DNA from: Xiphophorus maculatus
Taxonomy: Eukaryota > Chordata > Actinopteri > Cyprinodontiformes > Poeciliidae
Length of the DNA stretch: 64,000 nucleotides
Assembly (NCBI RefSeq): GCF_002775205.1
Contig: NC_036457.1
Location: 11,694,996 to 11,758,995 of the forward strand
Direction: 5' to 3'
The position numbers and the translations under genes are program-made. Shown here one piece after another: positions 28,901 through 39,683 of this stretch. The notes beneath the pieces were generated by a model, which saw nothing but the letters and a program-made list of their open reading frames with translations, made no database searches and was not told the DNA's origin. The stretch's first letter is position 1, and each line of letters opens with the position of its first letter.

Positions 28901-31022
28901 TTAATGGATACACCATAAAGTGGGGAGATGAAGCTTTGCAGACATAAGACAGAAAGCAATGTAGTTATGAGTGTGAACTGAATATTTCTGTTGTTGACAA
29001 AAAGACCATCAACTTGCAATAATTAAAAAGATGCAAAAGAAAAACAAATTGCAAAAACGTTCTCTATAAAAGGCTCAAAATGTTACATAAAACTATTGTA
29101 ACATAAACAATGTAGCTTTAGATGGTAAAATCTTGTTTTTGAAGTAAAAAAAACCCAGAAAAAACAGCAAAAGAAAGCTTACTTTTACCTAGTCCCTGCC
29201 TGGTTTTCATTACTTGCATTTTTTTTTTTATGGATACAAATAAATGCTATGGTAAAAATAAACACCAGAATTTTACAGTAAAAAATCTGTAAAAAAATGT
29301 TTTTCCCGTAAATAGAAATACAAAAATATAAGTGTTTACCTCTTGGACATCTTCTGGGTTCTTCCGAGAGATTAACTGTAACGAGGAGAAAAAGCAGAAT
29401 TAGGGATTTTTATCACGATAGAGACTTTCTAGACGGGCAGTTGCAAGGACGAGCGGGGCGGACAGCCCACAGTGTCACAATGACTTCATTATGAAGCAAA
29501 TGACGAAAGGCTTGTGTGTTAGAACGAGACATCTCCAAAATCTTGATAAGCAACATGGCAGCTAGGGGGAGACAAACAAACTCAAGTCCTCTGTCAGCTG
29601 TTATTAAAACTATTGCTGAGCTCTGATGCTTGAAAGAATAATGAAATAAAAGTCATATTTTATTTGGCTTAACAAATCAGAAGTAAAAAAATAGAAAAAT
29701 GTGAAGACAAAAAACAATCACAAAATTCTTTAAAATAAGAAAATACTTTGGCATTTCTGGAGCATTTTCCAGTTTGGGTTCTTAAAGTCGGATTTAGTAG
29801 CTTAATGGGGTAAAACCCAGTTTGGCAGTGGGCTTTAGTTTCACAAAAGTGCTTCACTTCATGATGGGATGTTATTGCCATGGTAACTTACGGTATGTGG
29901 CAAGTCTGGATTGAAATATGACAATAACAAATGTGAAGGCATGTTCATTTTAATGTATCTTCTCACCATTGTTTAACATTTAACCTTATTTAAGCTCAAC
30001 AGGAGTTGCACATTTTAAAAATAATTTAGTAGTAAATTAAATTTCTTCTTAGTAGAAAAGAAATTGAAACCCACCTTTCGAAAGATTTATTTTACAATAA
30101 ATCGTTCTCAGCATTTTCTTGGTGTTCCAAAATAATTGTGCAATCTTAATTATGATGATGTTGCATAATGTCCTTAGGTTTGCTTTTACCCAAGCAAACA
30201 TGGCTGCTAGTACAGCAAATTATACAAGAACGTGTATAATTGTTGTTCCTTTTTTTGTAAATCAGCTGTCTTTAGCGAGGAGGATTATTTTGTGTCAGCA
30301 TGTTCTTGTGAAAAACACACAGTTCCAGATACATAAATGTTATGGGACAACAGCCAATGATTTAAGAAATATTATATTCCTATACTAACATGGTATTTTG
30401 AGAAACCATATTTTTGCTCCTATCGTTATTATTTCACCACATATCAGATATAGCATGTGTGTTCATTACAGGGTGTATAGTTCTTCCTGTTGGTAAAAGC
30501 GAAAGTGATTCTATTCTGAACTCTGTGATTTACTTGAGGAGTCAAAGCAAATATACTGTGAAACATTACTGTGACAACCAAAAACACAACTGTTTTGTCC
30601 AGCTTTAGGTTAATCCAGTCACTCCGTGTTAACAACGTCTTAAATTTGATATGTAGCAGTCTGATTTGTAATACATGTTGTTTTGTTAAAAATTAGAAGC
30701 TAGCCGCTCAGAAATGCTACCCGATACTTAAAGCATTGAAATTGGGAAGGTAATATGAATTGTTACAATAGGAAAGTCGTCCTCGACGGCTTAAATTGCT
30801 GCTATCACTGCATGAAATCTTCATCTCATTGGCTTTGCTAGCACAGGTCAAGCTAGCCAGCTAGCTAATAACATTTAGCATTTCCGGAGCTGTCACAAAG
30901 GCCAGCTTCGGTTTACTCACCCTGGCTGTGACTTTATACAAAGTGTAGCCTTTCTGATGCCGTGTAGGATCTGTCACTGTATAAAACCGAGCGAGTTCTC
31001 CTCTGTCCCGCTGTGATATCAT
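7985..31022 (-). CDS. rps6kc1: Ribosomal protein S6 kinase delta-1 (PX-MIT-pseudokinase), complete, 16 coding exons
   Basis: Coding exons in transcription order: 31022-30921, 29375-29340, 28297-28177, 27690-27575, 27492-27399, 27321-27268, 27183-26761, 26461-26337, 26183-26085, 24197-24150, 23702-23570, 22143-20506, 18572-18483, 11346-11264, 9468-9373, 8086-7985. All have GT-AG borders and matching phases and give 1119 codons plus TAG; the human protein is about 1066. Domains: PX about 8-130 ([10 protein letters not shown] core), MIT about 277-345 ([17 protein letters not shown]), then an AGC-kinase-like fold. The kinase N-lobe (about 377-465, beta3 Lys406 in FILK) is separated from the C-lobe (about 950-1119) by some 480 acidic, Ser-rich residues, nearly all in the 1638-bp exon. 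The catalytic loop reads CRDLNPNN and the DFG position TYF, so it is probably a pseudokinase, as in human. The family binds phosphoinositides and sphingosine kinase on early endosomes. The start ATG matches the human N-terminus (ARFYTVT). Confidence 0.97.
8647..8695. repeat. Hairpin plus third copy of one arm
   Basis: Arms 8647-8659 and 8662-8674 are exact reverse complements around a 2-nt loop. The left arm sequence (ATAAATATCCCTT) then recurs directly at about 8678-8690. In the last rps6kc1 intron. Confidence 0.85.
10355..10720 (-). mobile_element. Tc1-like relic in an rps6kc1 intron
   Basis: Near 10573 the plus strand carries the antisense transposase signature ATGATGCTGCCACCACCATG. A Tc1-type end with TTTTCACATTTTGACACGTT lies at about 10380. 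Parts are deleted and reordered. Confidence 0.65.
11883..11925. repeat. Inverted repeat, 18-nt arms, one mismatch
   Basis: Arms 11883-11900 and 11908-11925 pair with a single mismatch around a 7-nt loop. In the intron between rps6kc1 coding exons 13 and 14. Confidence 0.85.
11926..13594. other. Intronic block with a GC-richer core and a small tandem duplication
   Basis: Intron 13 of rps6kc1. The block 12240-12500 is clearly more GC-rich than its flanks and has no recognisable repeat. It contains overlapping open frames on both strands, but none has family similarity I recognise. At 12965-13035 a 33-36-bp unit (TGGCCTCTTC...CAACAGTGAC) is present twice. Otherwise nothing gene-like. Confidence 0.5.
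13600..13745 (-). mobile_element. tRNA-derived SINE
   Basis: On the minus strand the sequence starts with a tRNA-like head: A-box TGGCTCAATTGG and B-box GGTTCAGTTCC. This is followed by TTTGCTGCATGTCTTCCCCC and an AATAAAGGCC tail. That order is the common teleost tRNA-SINE. The clover-leaf is degraded, so it is not a tRNA gene. Confidence 0.8.
14030..14695 (-). mobile_element. Decayed Tc1-like transposon
   Basis: Plus-strand blocks follow the antisense of the same Tc1 family as 4370-5240: AAACTTCATCTGAAAAGAG near 14115, TTCCACTCAACTTTCCATTA near 14397, and the end block GAATTAAATAATTGAAATAA near 14658. It is interrupted at its right end by a SINE. Confidence 0.75.
14690..14815 (-). mobile_element. 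tRNA-derived SINE, second family
   Basis: The minus strand reads TTTGGTAGCAGTGTGGCCTT, GGTCCTGGGTTCAAATCCCG (B-box), then CATGTTCTCCCTGTTCATG. This is a teleost SINE with a clear B-box and an altered A-box. It abuts the end of the Tc1 relic, so it probably inserted there. Confidence 0.75.
15171..15198. repeat. Perfect inverted repeat, 12-nt arms
   Basis: Arms 15171-15182 and 15187-15198 are exact reverse complements around a 4-nt loop. In intron 13 of rps6kc1. Confidence 0.85.
15940..15982. repeat. Interrupted AC microsatellite
   Basis: Two runs of AC repeats separated by about ten other bases, in intron 13 of rps6kc1. This run drives several meaningless open frames nearby. Confidence 0.8.
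18600..18920. promoter_or_regulatory. Candidate conserved non-coding element in an rps6kc1 intron
   Basis: Directly upstream of coding exon 13 lies about 320 bp of balanced, non-repetitive sequence. It carries several homeodomain-type TAAT/ATTA cores (CATTAG, AATAATTACC, AGCTAATTAG) and paired GCTAGCC-like motifs. The surroundings are AT-rich and degenerate. No open frame fits. Function is inferred only from composition. Confidence 0.35.
19127..19680 (+). mobile_element. Tc1-like relic
   Basis: A Tc1 terminal block (TGCAAACTTATTCACACCAC, then TTTTCACATTTCTCCACCAC) precedes the sense transposase-like stretch TATTAAACATGGTAATCATC CTGCTTTGGG near 19383. Strongly decayed. Confidence 0.6.
20238..20377. 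repeat. Two adjacent hairpins
   Basis: Arms 20238-20250 / 20257-20269 (13 nt) and 20342-20355 / 20364-20377 (14 nt) are each exact reverse complements with short loops. They sit about 130 bp past coding exon 12 of rps6kc1, in its downstream intron. Confidence 0.85.
25090..25420. other. Non-repetitive intronic block in rps6kc1 intron 9
   Basis: Between the coding exons at 26085 and 24197, this block is less AT-rich than its flanks. It contains CCAGACGACCCTGACTGGGA and a purine-rich tract (about 25310-25370). No repeat family or open frame is recognised; it could be a regulatory element. A GT microsatellite follows at 25540-25566. Confidence 0.35.
29220..29330. repeat. Short foldback-type repeat relic
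   Basis: Contains ATTTTACAGTAAAAAATCTG followed by TAAAAAAATGTTTTTCCCGT, a pattern frequent in teleost non-autonomous DNA elements. It immediately precedes the donor site of coding exon 2 of rps6kc1. The boundaries are not clear. Confidence 0.4.
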
Positions 31023-31174
31023 TCTGAGAATGACAACATTGCCGAAGCTATCAGCCGGCTAGCCGTACACATTCATTCTGTAATCACATTCGGCGTGAAG
31101 TCTAAACTAGAGCGCCTCCCTGAGGAAAAACAATGGTACTACCTGTAGTAATGGAACTGGGGATGCACGGCTAT

Positions 31175-31214
31175 ATTCAGTTAATTAATTAATAAATTAA
31201 TTAATTAACTGAAT
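31175..31214. repeat. Perfect palindrome, 18-nt arms
   Basis: Arms 31175-31192 and 31197-31214 (ATTCAG then TTAA/TTAATTAA units) are exact reverse complements around TAAA. About 150 bp upstream of the rps6kc1 start codon. Confidence 0.9.
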
Positions 31215-31462
31215 TTAATGTTTTAGCTTCATTCTTTTCAAGTATTAAAAAAAGAATACAACACATCTGTGTTTCACATCAACCTTTTTATTTAAGTCAA
31301 ACAAACATTTATGAATGCAGACTGCTGTAACTACATATAGATCAATTTACTGTGAAAGTGCGAGGAATGAAGAGGATTTAAAAGTAAATGTGTGAGTGAC
31401 ATTTTCTGGAACTAAAATCTATTTCCAACATTTCATTGCTTTATTACCATGAAAATCATTTT

Positions 31463-31562
<100 letters not shown>

Positions 31563-31757
31563 TAGAGTTAAAATTGCAGCTACTGAGCCTCTATTGTGCT
31601 TTATGACTAAAATATAAATTGATCCACTCATAAAAAATCTCTTATACTTGCTAACACACCTATTGATCATAAACATAATTTAGGTTCAAAATTGTCTATT
31701 TCATTCAATATTAATTGTTCTAAGTTGTCATATGGATCTGTTTCACATACAGCCATG

Positions 31758-34700
31758 CTACATTACAGCAATTGAAAGAAGCAGAAGGATGATTCCTCCA
31801 GCTTTCAACATCCAGGAAGTACAGAGTCTGCTTGCAGCATTTGTACTTTTGCAAGCAGCAGTGGGCGTCCCCATTACGTTCCTGACAGTGCCATATCTGT
31901 AAACCGATGAGTTGTACTGCAATGGTAACAGAAGTTGTTAAAACAAATCTTCTTACTGGCTGTGATTTTTACACATAATGTAGTAGACTTTTGTAAACAT
32001 AACATATATAAAATATGCTACATTACCAATAAAAGTAACCAGTGTAACAAAATGTTAAAAATTATGTGACAGAGAAAATTCATTCTGATTACAACAGAAC
32101 AAAAGTCAGTTGTATAACCACACCATTTGAATAGACAGACCGGGCCTATTTGCTTAAACTTATGACTGCCCAATCTGAAAAGAAAAATAAATGTCCCATG
32201 GGAAGACACTGTTAACTTACATTGGTATCAGAGATGTATTGAACTTGTGGCAGGGCATTCATCAAGCTCTGATACTCAGCGATTCTGTCAGAAATAATTA
32301 AAGTAGTATTAAAAACAAGATAACAACTTTGCAACAAACGATTACACTGTAAATCATTAAACTTAGCAAAAATGGCAAGTGTTTAATTCCATTGTTCTTA
32401 CTGATCAGCTGTGGTGGATAGAAGTGTTGTATTTGGGCGGCTGGTGCATGAAGTAATATTGATAGCCGGGTAGTAGAACAGGAAAGCCAGACACATCTCG
32501 TCAGAGGTGGACAAACCCATCTGAAATATAAGTTTCCTTATTTTTAAAACACATTGATTAATGTAACAAAAATATGTTGGAATTATCTTAAAGTCTGGTA
32601 CTGTAATATGCAACTATATAATGCCACTATAGGTGCAACACAACAAATAACTTTAAAAAGTTTACTTTAGTCTTTCACTTTAAATTCTAAGCAATAGATT
32701 CACAGCAGACAGAGTGAAAAATCACAAGTGTTCATTCAGTCAGTTTATCAGAAAATCAAAAATATTCCATAAGACCAATAATAAAACGATAATGTTTATG
32801 ACAGAAATGAGAGCCTACTCAAAAGCATGTCTCTGTGCTTTACGGTATATGCACACATTTATTCAGGTTTCTCTTGCAGGAATCCCAGCATCAGTGCATC
32901 ACAAAATCAAATCCGCCCTCAGTTTGTCTGGTTTCTCATTTCTTCCGTTGGAAATACTTCAAAGGTTCTGTACAGGGCTTATGTCAGAAAGCCCTGCTGT
33001 AAAATGAAACCAGCATCTCCATGACGTTTATCAGCAGTTAGAGAATAAAGTGAAAAAATGCCCTTGCTGAGAAAACACAGTAGATTAACATCAGCAGATG
33101 ACCTTGTTCTCCTAATCTTCAGTGACTGTGGAAATTTTAAATTGGACCTCAGACAGTTTGGATTTTCTGTCTGCCCATTCTTCCTTCGGGCTCCAGTGAC
33201 TTTGCTTTCCAGAGTTGTAGCCCATGTCTTTAATACATGTGTAGAGTTTTGAAGCACTGATTACATATACAGTCCACGCTAAAATTATCTTCCACTCAAC
33301 TTTCAATTAAAACTGACAACATTTCAGCAGTCTTCCATTTGATTGTAAGGACCACAATAAGTTCATAACATAAGAGTCGTAACAATTCTTCATAATTTAT
33401 AAGAAATCTTAAACTTTTTTGAGAAGCTGAATTATGGATTTATATTAGTTCTAAGTTTCACCAAAATGAACTGCAATAACAACTTAAAATATGTAACACT
33501 GCATTTAATGAATTTATATGCTATATCCACTTTTTGAATCAAATTAGTGAAATAAAAGAACTTTGATAATATTCTGATTTACAGAGAATAACCTGTACTT
33601 CCTAATTTATTCAAAGGACTAGAATCTAATAATCAACAGTTCAGGTTTGCGAACAGTAACAGTTCAGGTTACTGTTGATTCAGTAAATGAATCAACAGTT
33701 CAGGTAATTTACGGTTCAGTTCCCCGTAAATTACATTTACGGTGGATGTTAAGAACAGTCTTTTTTACCCTCTAGGGTTTACTACATTCTGTAAATTTTT
33801 GGAGAGTGTCTTTGTTTTGTTTTTCCTTTTTTTTCGTTGTTTTTTTAAATATATATAGACATTTCCACTTTGGTGTTATTTTCGTTTACTTAATAAATAA
33901 TGGCAGGTTGGAAATTGTGGTGTCAAGTTTTGCACACCTAATATCAGATTTAAATAATTTATAATGTGGTAAAGACCACACTACTCTTCTGTTAAAAGAT
34001 CTGACAGGGCATGATTTTTTAACGATCAATGTAAATAAAGATTTTGCAGCAATGTTGATGTGTTTTGGTTTCTGACATTGAATTAGCTATTTCTCTTTTT
34101 GTTATTTGTTTTTTTGTAAATATCTGTTAATACAACAAGGCTGACCCACCATAGTGGATTGAGTGCGATCTGAGGTATTGTAGATGCACTCCACAATGAT
34201 CTCATCATCCTGAAATGAAAGAAACAAGTAATTTAGCATCATGAGAGTCCAAAGTGTTTTAATCTTTTACTAAACATGTTCTTGGCTGAAAGAAGTTAAT
34301 AAAGCTTACCGGTTTGATTGTCTTGATGCTTCCTAAATTGACAGTTTCTTGCATGTCAAAGTTGTAGTTTTCATTTACTCCCAAGAAATCTATTTGCTTT
34401 CCTTTTCTAGAAAGATCAACCACATATATAAAGTTATGTTTGAAAACCAAATATTCTGTGCTTTAGAAATCAAATGTATTTTCTTTGGTATGATGTTACG
34501 CCTCAGGTTAAAGAGTGGGTGGCTGGCGTGAAGCAAGTACTCATCTTGTTTTTCTCACCTGAAGTGGCCCACTCTGACTTTCCTGCCAGCCAAGTGAGTG
34601 TGCAAGAGCACTGAAAACACTTGAAGGTCAGGTATGGGGTCCACAAGCTGTGGGTGGAAATGAAAACTTGCATCAATACATTGTGCCTGGCAAAAGTAGT

Positions 34701-37700
34701 CACAATTTTTGCGATTTATAATGTTAAAACCACAATCATATTCAATGATTTCTATTATTTTATTCTGACTTTATATGATAATGAAGTAGAGTGTGAAGGA
34801 AAAACTGTACGTGGCTCTCAAAAATATCAAATAAAAAATTGAGGTTTGTGGCATGCTGCACCTTTAGCTGCACTTACGTCTTCAAGTCCTTTTGGGCTTT
34901 TTCTTCCAGCTTTCCACATCTCAAGACTGACCTCTCTACCGTAAATGTTGCATGATTTTACCACACATTGAATACTGCTTACAACGTGGTCATTTGCGTG
35001 TGTAACTACATTAAAACCTATGAAACAGTTTTGCAAAAAAAACCATCAAAATATAGTGGGCTGCAGTCATATCATATTTGCATAATTTAGGATTTTATAT
35101 TCAGTTCAGAGAACTTCAAATGATTTATAAACAACAGTTTCAATTATAAGTGAACAATAGATAAGGCTCCTCCTCCCTTGGAGGATGTTAATAAAGAAGA
35201 AAATGACAAACAGAACTGTAAGGTTCAAATCAGAAAATCCTTCTTTATACAAAATTTTCTATTTGTTAAAGCATAGCTGCTGAAATACCTTGCCAAGCTG
35301 TCACCATAGGAGATGGCTTCACCTATTTCTCGTTTAAGTGGCAGTTGAAGCATAGTTGGTCAGTAATCAGCACTGATCATTTCTTTCTGTCTCAGTTAAT
35401 ATTTTCTTTTCTTTAATTGTTTTTATTTGTTGCTCTTATTGTAAACTTGTGTTTTTTATTTTTATGATATTGTATTAATGTTCTTATTTTTCTGTGTTGT
35501 GTTGTTTGTTGTATACGACCACAGATTTAAATTAGCAGCTCCCTAAATCTGTTGTATTTATGGCAATGTTGTCCGCCCATTAATATGCAATGTCCCAATG
35601 TAATAAAATAAATTTAACTCAGACAGTGTTGCCTCAAATTCTCAATTGGATTTAGGTGCCCATTTTGACTGGATCTACATGAACATGAATAAAGAAAACT
35701 ATTCCATTGTTGCTTCTGCTGTGTGTTTAGGGTTCAATGTTCTGTTTATAAGGAATGTCAAAGCTTTTGTAGCATCATATTGATATATTGATGTATTTTA
35801 CTCCATCCATCTTCCAAGCATTTTCCTCTGTCAGTTGAAGCAATATATTCCCACCACATAATCCTGCCACCACCATGTTTTATAGTGGTGATGTTATATA
35901 CAAGGTGTTGTACAGACAGTGTTAGTCTTCCACTATAGTACTTTGCTTTTAGGCCTAAAGGTTCAATCTAGGCCTCATTTAACAAAACAACATTATTCCA
36001 CCTCTTTTCTTAGCCATCAATGCTGCTTGTTGCAAACCATAAATGTAAGCAGTTTTTGTCTGACCAGTCCTTCAAAAAGCTCAGATCCCAAAATTGCACA
36101 TTTATGTTTATGGTAAGTGGTTGTAATAATGTAAAAAGGTTCAAGGGTCATAGAATAAGTAACACAATTGCTGTTTTGTCTATTGCATACAGAGTCTCAT
36201 ACCTGTGAAAACAAAGACGTGTTGCAAATGCCATATGAGTGGAACTCTGCTGCTTTTGGAGGGATGTCATACATCATGTAACTCACTGGGAACACTCCTG
36301 TAGTTAGAATGCCCACGTCATGCTGTCGAAGTTTGTCTGTATAGTAAAGCCTCAGTCCTGAGCTGTCTATGATACCTGTGCAACAAAAGGAAGAAATTTA
36401 AATTACTCCTAAAATGGCAAACAAAAAGCCTTTGTTCAAAAAGTAGGTTACCTTCTTTCTTTTGTGGGTTATTGTAATGGATTTCCAACCTGTAGTATGT
36501 GCCACTTTGAGTTCCTCCAATGGGAATACCTGTATTCTCAGGAAGCTCATATGCCTAAGAATTCAGACAAAGATGCTTGCAATGATAATAGGTCATTCAA
36601 TAATAATGGCAGTAAAATATTTAGACAGGTTGACATTAATATATACCAAAGAAGGTAGGAACTTAATATTCAACAAAAATCAACTCAGTCTGTGGGTCAA
36701 AGAATTATGTTTGGATCCTTTTTGTAAGTCTCTCCACCATCTTCCCTGCCTAGGGCATTTTTAGGCTCACTAAAAATGATCCTCCTTTTGTTTAATATTT
36801 TGTCATATTAGGAGTCAAGGCCTAAGGTGCTTTGTGAATAACCTGTAACTTATCAAGGTAAAATTCTAGAAAAAAAAAAGTCTTTGAACCCCACAAATTC
36901 TAAGATTTTTTTCTAAAATGACATCACCAGGAGTTACTTTTAGTCTTAGGATTGTTTAAGAATATTTACAGGTCATGTTCCCTTACTCTTCCTCCTACTG
37001 CCCATGAAGCCACCACTCCAAAGCAGGCGTCTCCTATTTCACCCATGTAGCACGGTTTATCATATGGTTCTTTCACAAAAGAGGGACAGTGATACAGCAA
37101 CATGTGATGGACGACTTCCTGGTGCTCAATCTCTGGCTCAATCTAAAAGGTAAGAAATTATTTAATGATTAACTCAAATTAGACAGTTAACATCACAATA
37201 GCACAAGCCACCAGTAATATTTTGCAGCTTTGAAAGAGTAACACAATTCAGTGTATTCAAATAGGATTTTATGGAATATAGCAACACTATGAAGTGAAAA
37301 AGATCGTTTTCAAAACCATTTCCTATAGAAATGAACACTGTGGCATGGATTTGTAAGATCACAATATATTCTGATATTCCGACATAAATTAGCAAAAGCT
37401 AATATTTTAGTTTAGATATGAATATAAATTACTCAATTGTACCTAAAATTTAAGACACTGATATGATATTTACTTTAAAGAAAGTGACATTACCTGATAA
37501 ATATGATGTTTTGTGGGCAAGTCTTGAAGCTTCATTACTTTACAGTGATAGTAGGTTTTGTTGGAAGGGACAGTGATCTGCAAATTAGAAACAAAAAATA
37601 ACACATTGTTTTATTGTCATCAATAAAATACAATTTCAATTACATATGTTCCATTAAAGTTTGTACACTTGTCAGTGTATCATGTAAACTCTTGTGATCA

Positions 37701-39133
37701 GTTGCCATTTTTGTTATCTCTCTCTCTCTTTTACTATATGCTAAAAAAAAAACAAGCTTGAGTTTTCTGAAGTATTATTGAAAATCTTATTACCAAAATT
37801 CTATAATTGTGTTTAAATAGAATGCAATTATTAATTTGTGTATTGGTCAGTTTCTTCCCCAATTTGCTGTCTTTCTTACTTACTTTGTCCACCTTCACAC
37901 TGAGATATCTGGCATCAGGAGGGACGGTCTTTGGCATGTAGTTGAGAAGATTTACTTCCTTGGTGCCTCTAAATTTCCCGTGGTATTTGATGTTATCTGT
38001 CGCACCGTAGGCGTAGATTAGCTTAATGGACTGAGCCTGTTGGACAAGAGGTTTTACAACAAAATAATAATAAAAATAAAAATAACAGAAAAACTTTACA
38101 GAAACACCGTACATGTTTCTCTTACAGAAACATGTACGGTGAAAAAAACATACAAAATTGTTCCTTCTCTCACAGAAACAGTATTATATTTCACATATTC
38201 TATAGAAAGACAGTTTTCTATTGCCTCAAATCGTTTGGGGCATTTTTTTAATGCTTCTTTTGTCTTCTTAAGCAGTTGGGCCACCCCTTACCTGAGCTTA
38301 TCCCAGGTAAGGGGTAAGCTCAACAAAGACAGCTGATTTTACATTGTAATATGCTGAAACCTGAGCTGTACACTTAAACTTAGAATAGGATAAATAGGTT
38401 ATAGAGAATCAACAGAGCAACATATTGTGCAACAGAAAGGATAAATGTTCTTTTCACCGTTAAGGTTAATGCAACAAAGTCTAGAATAGAAGTACAATAT
38501 GATTTGACCCTGTAGCTGTGAAAGCTCAGTGAATACAACAGCTTATTTAATATTTTGACATGCTGGCCTATAACTATAACCTATAACATGCTGGCAGAAT
38601 AAATTGCCTTACGGTGATATGGAAGTCTTTTTCATCACAGGTCTCTATTGGCCTTTGAAACGTCATTATTGTTTGTCCATCATTTTCAATCATGGAGAGC
38701 AGGGTGTAGCTCTGCTCCTCATCCTTTTCAGGCATTTTCTCCCCTATTGAATAATAATCCTAAAAGGCAGAAGGAAAACACATTTAAGGCACCAATAACT
38801 CCTGGTTTCTGTTGTACATGAACAAAATCATATTAACAACTAATATTTAAAGTATCTGCTTACTGCAAAATAGCTTCCATTGGATCCAAGTCCCCCCATT
38901 ACAATGTCTGCATCATCCATGTCTCCATGAGGACTAAAACCAAAGCCGACCCAGCCTGTGGTGTTGACTGTCAGTTGGAATGTTATGTTTCCTTGCACAT
39001 TATCAAATCCCCACTTCAGGTGGACCAAATTGCCGTTGTCCAGGTACTCCATGAAAGGCAGGTTGTAGTCTGTGGCCCGTGATCCTGCCATCCAGGCCAG
39101 TAAGATGGAGACGAAACACAGCGGGGCAGACAT
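31758..39133 (-). CDS. moxd2: DBH-like copper type II monooxygenase (MOXD2-like), complete, 13 coding exons
   Basis: Coding exons: 39133-38864, 38759-38613, 38036-37884, 37577-37494, 37142-36987, 36554-36452, 36375-36203, 34647-34559, 34406-34310, 34209-34150, 32520-32402, 32284-32221, 31916-31758. All phases agree, giving 557 codons plus TAG. Residues 1-20 are a signal peptide; a DOMON domain follows (about 25-140), then the two copper-monooxygenase domains. Copper ligands are intact: His230-His231 (VVHHMLLYHC) and His296 (LEIHYNNP) for CuA; His378 and His380 (LLHTHLAG) and Met453 (SDEMC) for CuB. The family hydroxylates with ascorbate and oxygen in the secretory pathway; the substrate is unknown. 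The C-terminus is about 55 residues shorter than human MOXD1 and ends in a hydrophobic run (GGIILLLLSIAVM), a possible membrane or GPI anchor. The family call is firm; MOXD2 over MOXD1 rests on remembered similarity of the N-terminus and short tail. Confidence 0.93.
32740..33600 (-). mobile_element. Decayed Tc1-like transposon in a moxd2 intron
   Basis: Between moxd2 exons 10 and 11. It begins with CATAAGACCAATAATAAAAC and GAGAGCCTACTCAAAAGCAT, then antisense transposase blocks GTGACTGTGGAAATTTTAAA, TGTAGCCCATGTCTTTAATA and TTCCACTCAACTTTCAATTA. It ends near 33600 with a TTTTTGAATCAAATTAGTGA block. Confidence 0.75.
33631..33743. repeat. Cluster of nested short direct and inverted repeats
   Basis: AACAGTTCAGGT occurs three times (about 33635, 33658, 33694). 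ACTGTTGATTC at 33671-33681 is inverted as GAATCAACAGT around 33690-33700. GTAATTTACGG (33704-33714) is inverted as CCGTAAATTAC (33724-33734). Located at the edge of the Tc1 relic. Confidence 0.8.
35630..36090 (-). mobile_element. Tc1-like relic in moxd2 intron 7
   Basis: Antisense transposase signatures on the plus strand: TCCATCCATCTTCCAAGCAT, ATCCTGCCACCACCATGTTT near 35861, and TTTGCTTTTAGGCCTAAAGG near 35942. No open frame. Confidence 0.75.
38105..38141. repeat. Perfect inverted repeat, 16-nt arms
   Basis: Arms 38105-38120 and 38126-38141 are exact reverse complements around a 5-nt loop, in the intron upstream of moxd2 exon 3. A second hairpin follows at 38283-38315 (12-nt arms, 9-nt loop). 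Confidence 0.9.
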
Positions 39134-39340
39134 GATGTCTCTCTGAGGTTGGAAATCTAGACACTGAGCACAATGGCTGTGGAGCTGCCAAACGCCCTCC
39201 TACCCCTTTCAGTGACACACCTGCACTGCTAGATGAGCTCAAGTGATACGGGCAGAAAGTGCTTCGTCATTCTCCCTCTGTAGAATTCTCAAGAAAACAA
39301 GCTGCAACTTTTGACACTTAAGCATATTTTTCTATTTATA

Positions 39341-39683
39341 CTAGATTCAAATCTCCACATGTCTGAATGTTTCTGGGTAACATCAGAGCACTGAAATTCT
39401 GTGCACCTTCGTTAAAGGTCTCATTATTTCACATCAACATCCTGTGTCAATGACTTGCTTGTTCTTTTGGTCAGTGAATTATAATTTCTGGTTAAACTCC
39501 CTCTTCGAAATGCTTTCATATATAAAACTAGATTCAAATCTCCACATGTCTGAATGTTTCTGGGTAACATCAGAGCACTGAAATTCTGTGCACCTTCGTT
39601 AAAGGTCTCATTATTTCACATCAACATCCTGTGTCAATGACTTGCTTGTTCTTTTGGTCAGTGGATTATAATTTCTGGTTAAA
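39341..39683. repeat. Direct duplication, two 156-bp copies with 187-bp period
   Basis: 39341-39496 and 39528-39683 differ at one position that I could see. Part of the 31-bp spacer (TCGAAATGCTTTCATATA) is repeated again near 39838-39855. TTTGATATATGA near 39766 is the inverse of TCATATATCAAA near 39850. It lies 208-550 bp upstream of the moxd2 start. Confidence 0.95.

Noticed and set aside
37734-38114. 126-residue minus-strand open frame as a larger moxd2 exon
   Set aside because: Only 37884-38036 is exon; the splice sites at both ends and domain continuity with the neighbouring exons define it.
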